Assembly: GCA_002771585.1 (NCBI GenBank)
Contig: PCTT01000017.1
Span: 1 to 6,475, forward strand
Direction of reading: 5' to 3'
DNA from: Candidatus Campbellbacteria bacterium CG22_combo_CG10-13_8_21_14_all_36_13
Lineage (GTDB): Bacteria > Patescibacteriota > Minisyncoccia > Phycocordibacterales > PCTT01
Length of the DNA stretch: 6,475 nt
Shown here: in pieces, positions 4,218 through 6,475 of the stretch
Layout: each line of letters begins with the position of its first letter
Position numbering within the stretch: position 1 is the first letter of the stretch
Made by a program: the position numbers and the translations under genes
Notes under the pieces: model-generated
The model's input: only the letters and a program-made list of their open reading frames with translations
Databases searched by the model: none
Told to the model about the DNA's origin: nothing

Positions 4218-4832
4218 ATGACTATTACAATAATCTTTTCAATATCAATACTTATTATGTCTGTAGTTATTCATGAGCTGGCTCATGGTTATGCTGCGCA
4301 TAGTCTTGGAGACCCTACTGCAAAAATTGCAGGCAGACTTACACTAAACCCATTAAAGCATTTAGATATGATGGGCTCATTTATAGTTCCGGTGCTTACA
4401 TATATGGTAGGCGGATTTGTGCTTGGTTGGGCAAAACCTGTTCCATATAATCCATATAATCTGAAGCATAAATTTGGCGATGCTATTGTTGCTGTTGCAG
4501 GGCCTCTTTCAAATTTTCTGATTGCTCTTATATTTGGCTTACTTTTGAGGTTTAACACTTTAAAATCATTTCTTTCAGACCCTGCAATATCGCTTATTGC
4601 GATGATAGTGCTAATAAACTTGATATTGATGGTTTTTAACCTTGTTCCAATACCACCTCTTGATGGATCAAAGATACTTGCATCGTTGTTGCCTTATAGA
4701 TACAGGGCTTTTATGGAGACAATAGAGAGATATTGGGTTTTCATAATTGTATTTTTTATACTATTTTTATGGCAATTGATTTTCCCAGTCATAGGCTTTC
4801 TTTTCAAGATATTAACCGGATTCTCATTTTAA
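4218..4832 (+). CDS. Site-2 protease (M50 family) integral membrane metalloprotease
   Basis: This 204-aa membrane protein is a minimal intramembrane zinc protease. The zinc motif HELAH (His19, Glu20, His23) lies in the first membrane segment, and the third ligand, Asp149, is in NLVPIPPLDG (141-150), the family's second motif. About five to six hydrophobic segments are visible: near 4-24, 54-70, 89-110, 123-141, 173-190 and 190-202. There is no PDZ domain, so it belongs to the small, PDZ-free group rather than RseP. Substrates are unknown; relatives cleave membrane-bound regulators or signal-peptide remnants. No Shine-Dalgarno is seen before the ATG. It lies 77 nt upstream of rpsL on the same strand, an arrangement I associate with CPR genomes. 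Confidence 0.9.
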   Translation: MTITIIFSISILIMSVVIHELAHGYAAHSLGDPTAKIAGRLTLNPLKHLDMMGSFIVPVLTYMVGGFVLGWAKPVPYNPYNLKHKFGDAIVAVAGPLSNFLIALIFGLLLRFNTLKSFLSDPAISLIAMIVLINLILMVFNLVPIPPLDGSKILASLLPYRYRAFMETIERYWVFIIVFFILFLWQLIFPVIGFLFKILTGFSF

Positions 4833-4856
4833 ACGAAAAAGCCCTTGCTTTTCGTT
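4832..4856 (+). terminator. Weak A/T-rich hairpin after the site-2 protease gene
   Basis: AACGAAAA (4832-4839) pairs with TTTTCGTT (4849-4856); an alternative register forms AAAAGC/GCTTTT around CCTT (4837-4852). It overlaps the stop codon of the protease gene. No U-run follows on the plus strand, so it is at best a partial terminator or an mRNA 3' end structure. Confidence 0.35.
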
Positions 4857-4880
4857 CAAATAATTGTTAGATTAATGAGC
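4845..4880 (+). promoter_or_regulatory. Candidate rpsL promoter
   Basis: TTGCTT (4845-4850), a 17-nt spacer and TAGATT (4868-4873) preceded by TGT (extended -10) form a plausible promoter with a start near 4880. The leader would be about 30 nt and would consist mostly of the GC hairpin at 4884-4897. Confidence 0.4.
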
Positions 4881-4883
4881 ACT

Positions 4884-4906
4884 TGGCGGTTTCGCCGGGT
4901 TTTTAT
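4884..4906 (+). promoter_or_regulatory. Terminator-like GC hairpin just before rpsL
   Basis: GGCG (4885-4888) pairs with CGCC (4893-4896) around GTTT, with flanking G-U pairs, and is followed by GGGTTTTTAT. This has the form of an intrinsic terminator or attenuator, but the rpsL ATG is only 13 nt after the stem. It may end readthrough from the protease gene, control rpsL, or protect the 5' end of the rpsL mRNA. Confidence 0.45.
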
Positions 4907-4909
4907 AAA

Positions 4910-5323
4910 ATGCCTACAATAAATCAATTGGTAAAGAAGGGACGAAAAAAAGTTGTAAGAAAGCCAAAGGCTGCAGCTCTTCTTCGTGGTTTCAATACTA
5001 TTAAAAACAAACCAACAGAATACGCATCCCCATTTAAAAGAGGTGTTTGTATAAAGGTAACAACAAAAACTCCAAAGAAACCTAACTCAGCTATTAGAAA
5101 GATAGCCAGAGTTCGCCTTACAAATGGAACAGAAGTTACTGCATATATTCCTGGAATGGGACACAACCTACAAGAACACTCAGTTGTGCTTGTGAGAGGA
5201 GGAAGAGTAAAGGATATTGGAGTACGATATACAATCGTGCGAGGTAAACTTGATACAACAGGAGTAGAGAAGAGAAGAAAGGGACGAAGCCGATATGGTA
5301 ACAAGAGACCAAAGAGCGTTTAA
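4910..5323 (+). CDS. rpsL: Small ribosomal subunit protein uS12
   Basis: uS12 sits in the decoding centre of the 30S subunit and helps monitor codon-anticodon pairing. The start is the ATG at 4910 (MPTINQLVKKGRKK), which matches the family N-terminus; a TTG nine codons upstream is in frame but would run through the hairpin. The protein is 137 aa, longer than the 124 of E. coli because of an insertion around residues 24-40, which I associate with the long form in CPR lineages. The signature TPKKPNSAIRK (54-64) and PGMGHNLQEHSVVLVRGGRVKD (81-102) are present. The loop that normally reads KDLPGVRYH reads KDIGVRYT (101-108), so the conserved Pro is missing. No Shine-Dalgarno is seen. rpsG follows after 166 nt. 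Confidence 0.97.
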   Translation: MPTINQLVKKGRKKVVRKPKAAALLRGFNTIKNKPTEYASPFKRGVCIKVTTKTPKKPNSAIRKIARVRLTNGTEVTAYIPGMGHNLQEHSVVLVRGGRVKDIGVRYTIVRGKLDTTGVEKRRKGRSRYGNKRPKSV

Positions 5324-5326
5324 GCA

Positions 5327-5354
5327 CGAAATCTGAAATCCGAAATTCGAAACA
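5327..5354. repeat. Heptamer repeat at the 3' end of rpsL
   Basis: Four adjacent heptamers of the type CGAAATC start at 5327, 5334, 5341 and 5348, just after the rpsL stop. A related, inverted stretch (GGATTTCGATATTCGAATTT, 5457-5476) lies before rpsG, and ACGAAT words recur after rpsG near 5965-6003. They look like an intergenic repeat family rather than coding or regulatory sequence. Confidence 0.5.
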
Positions 5355-5420
5355 AATAAGAATGACCAAAAAATTAAACATAAAACTTTTTAAAACTTAA
5401 GAAATTATAATTTAAATATT

Positions 5421-5451
5421 GTCCGCCCGGACAAATGTCCATTCGGACGGG
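5421..5451 (+). promoter_or_regulatory. Competing hairpins in the rpsL-rpsG spacer
   Basis: GTCCG and CGGAC words recur so that several folds exclude each other: GTCCG-CC-CGGAC (5421-5432), GGAC-AAAT-GTCC (5429-5440), GTCC-ATTC-GGAC (5437-5448), and an outer stem joining 5421-5425 with 5444-5448. Only a short U-run follows (GGGTTTAGG), so it is a poor terminator. In E. coli the rpsL-rpsG spacer is the S7 autoregulatory target; a similar role here is inference, as the primary sequence is not comparable. Confidence 0.5.
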
Positions 5452-5489
5452 TTTAGGATTTCGATATTCGAATTTAGAATTTAATTAAC

Positions 5490-5960
5490 ATGAGACGACC
5501 AATTACTAAAAAACATAAAATAGTTCCAGACCATAAATATAACTCAGAAAAAATTTCTAAGTTTATTAACTACATCATGCTTGATGGAGAGCGTAATGTT
5601 GCAAAAGAAATTGTATATAAGGCTTTTGATAAGATTGCAAAAGATACTGGCACAAAAGATCCAATGGAGGTTTTTGAAGATGCTCTAAAAAATGTAGAGC
5701 CAAATATGGAGGTGCGATCAAGACGTATCGGTGGCGCAAACTATCAGGTACCAAGACCAGTAAATGCAGTAAGAAGAAGATTACTTTCAATGAACTGGAT
5801 TATCGGAGCAGCAAGAGCAAAGAAAGGAAAGCCAATGCACGTGCGTTTGGCTGATGAATTGATACTTGCTTCAAAAGGAGAAGGAGAGGCTGTAAAGAAG
5901 AGAGAAAATACTCACAGAATGGCAGATGCAAACAAAGCCTTCGCGCACTTTAGTTGGTAA
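5490..5960 (+). CDS. rpsG: Small ribosomal subunit protein uS7
   Basis: uS7 nucleates assembly of the 30S head by binding the 3' domain of 16S rRNA and lines the E site. At 156 aa it has the standard length. Clear landmarks are MRRPITKKHKIVPDHKY (1-17), KFINYIMLDGERNVAKEIVY (24-43), ALKNVEPNMEVRSRRIGGAN (65-84) with YQVPRPV (85-91), and the C-terminal KKRENTHRMADANKAFAHF (136-154). There is no Shine-Dalgarno before the ATG, whose leader is TTTAATTAAC. It follows rpsL as in the str operon, but fusA does not follow; the next gene is convergent and a terminator lies about 56 nt past the stop. Confidence 0.97.
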   Translation: MRRPITKKHKIVPDHKYNSEKISKFINYIMLDGERNVAKEIVYKAFDKIAKDTGTKDPMEVFEDALKNVEPNMEVRSRRIGGANYQVPRPVNAVRRRLLSMNWIIGAARAKKGKPMHVRLADELILASKGEGEAVKKRENTHRMADANKAFAHFSW

Positions 5961-6015
5961 TAATACGAATAGCTATAAATTAAAGATACGAATTAAGACG
6001 AATTTAAATAATAAA

Positions 6016-6047
6016 AATAGCGCCACGACCTAGGTCGGGGCGCTTTT
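6016..6047. terminator. Bidirectional intrinsic terminator after rpsG
   Basis: A long hairpin (about 12 bp of GC-rich stem, AGCGCC and CGACC pairing with GGTCG and GGCGCT around a central TA, one A-G mismatch) is followed by TTTTGG on the plus strand and by ATTTTTATTATTT on the minus strand. It separates the convergent rpsG and 116-aa genes and can serve both. Confidence 0.92.
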
Positions 6048-6053
6048 GGTACT

Positions 6054-6404
6054 TCAAAATACTTCGTCACCAGCTTTTTGTTTTATGGATGTTTTACAAA
6101 CAATCATCCTGTTTTCCACATCCACCCTTTCTATTATGGATGGAACAAGGGCTATTAACGCAACACGAGGAATCTCAAAGTTAAAAACATTCTTATACCG
6201 CTTCACTTGACCCAAGAGAGCAATCTTGTGGCCACTCCTTAATCTGTCGATGAAGGTTACTAGGTTAATACTAGGCACTTGATCTGCATGTTGGCCGAAA
6301 TATGGTTGTGGTTTGGCGAGGAGTTCCCCTAATCTTTGATTTACTTCGTCCGCCCAATTCTTTTCATCAGCTATTTTGGCGCGCACTCCATCTTGTGTTG
6401 CCAT
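6054..6404 (-). CDS. Hypothetical 116-aa protein, family not recognised
   Basis: I do not recognise this protein. The N-terminal 30 residues are charged and helical (AKIADEKNWADEVNQRLGELLAK), a middle stretch is polar with prolines, and the second half alternates hydrophobic strands (KIALLGQVKRYKNVFNF; RVALIALVPSIIERVDV; RMIVCKTSI). It has no signal peptide, no membrane span of full length and a single Cys (Cys103). The start is well supported: GGAGG (6411-6415) lies 6 nt before the ATG, the strongest Shine-Dalgarno in the window. The gene ends 6 nt from the bidirectional terminator. A soluble cytoplasmic protein with an alpha-then-beta layout is the most that can be said. Confidence 0.75.
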   Translation of the reverse strand: MATQDGVRAKIADEKNWADEVNQRLGELLAKPQPYFGQHADQVPSINLVTFIDRLRSGHKIALLGQVKRYKNVFNFEIPRVALIALVPSIIERVDVENRMIVCKTSIKQKAGDEVF

Positions 6405-6463
6405 GTCACACCTCCGTGTGGTTGCTTTCTAATTTTGAGAATACTCTTTTTTTATTTAGTCAA
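6405..6463 (-). promoter_or_regulatory. Leader and candidate promoter of the 116-aa gene
   Basis: The minus strand has TTGACT (6458-6463) and TATTCT (6438-6443), with an unusually short 14-nt spacer that includes an A7 tract, then GGAGG (6411-6415) before the ATG at 6404. The Shine-Dalgarno is convincing; the promoter is weak evidence because of the spacing. Confidence 0.35.
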
Positions 6464-6475
6464 CACAATTTCTTG

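Noticed and set aside
4883..4909. TTG start extending rpsL by nine codons
   Set aside because: The extension encodes the GC hairpin and does not match the family N-terminus, which begins at the ATG at 4910.

Overview
The window is AT-rich bacterial DNA read with the standard code (TGA and TAG both end genes here). It most resembles a Patescibacteria/CPR genome, probably a Parcubacteria-type lineage. The clues are a long-form uS12, a minimal site-2 protease beside rpsL, a PaaX/Cas2-like orphan gene with no CRISPR array, compact intergenic regions full of short A/T-rich repeats and hairpins, and several genes with no Shine-Dalgarno sequence. The taxonomic call is inference; no 16S gene is present.

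Left part (1-1500). Two genes lie on the minus strand: an unrecognised 83-aa protein (182-433) and an Fe/Mn superoxide dismutase (625-1221). A strong minus-strand promoter fires out of the left edge. The long intergenic stretch upstream of sod (1222-1555) holds a likely sod promoter, four copies of a 26-bp tandem repeat, and a large palindrome.

Middle (1500-3840). A 184-aa winged-helix plus Cas2-fold (PaaX-like) gene is bracketed by two 42-bp palindromes that share a 36-bp core with one difference. The unit is 660 bp and looks like a self-contained cassette: either a small mobile or selfish element, or an autoregulated regulator with paired operators. This is the most interesting feature of the window. 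It is followed by an exported stand-alone ComEC-type metallo-beta-lactamase-fold hydrolase, whose start has a misplaced Shine-Dalgarno. Next comes a stand-alone homologue of the C-terminal domain of class II ribonucleotide reductase (NrdJb-like) with extra cysteine clusters, ending at a bidirectional terminator.

Right part (3840-6475). This is a core-gene block: rpmB (minus), then divergently an M50 site-2 protease, rpsL and rpsG on the plus strand. rpsL lacks a normally conserved proline in the KDLPGVRYH loop. The rpsL-rpsG spacer has a competing-hairpin structure flanked by heptamer repeats. A bidirectional terminator separates rpsG from an unrecognised 116-aa minus-strand gene that has a strong Shine-Dalgarno sequence; fusA does not follow rpsG.

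No tRNA, rRNA, CRISPR array or conventional insertion sequence was seen.
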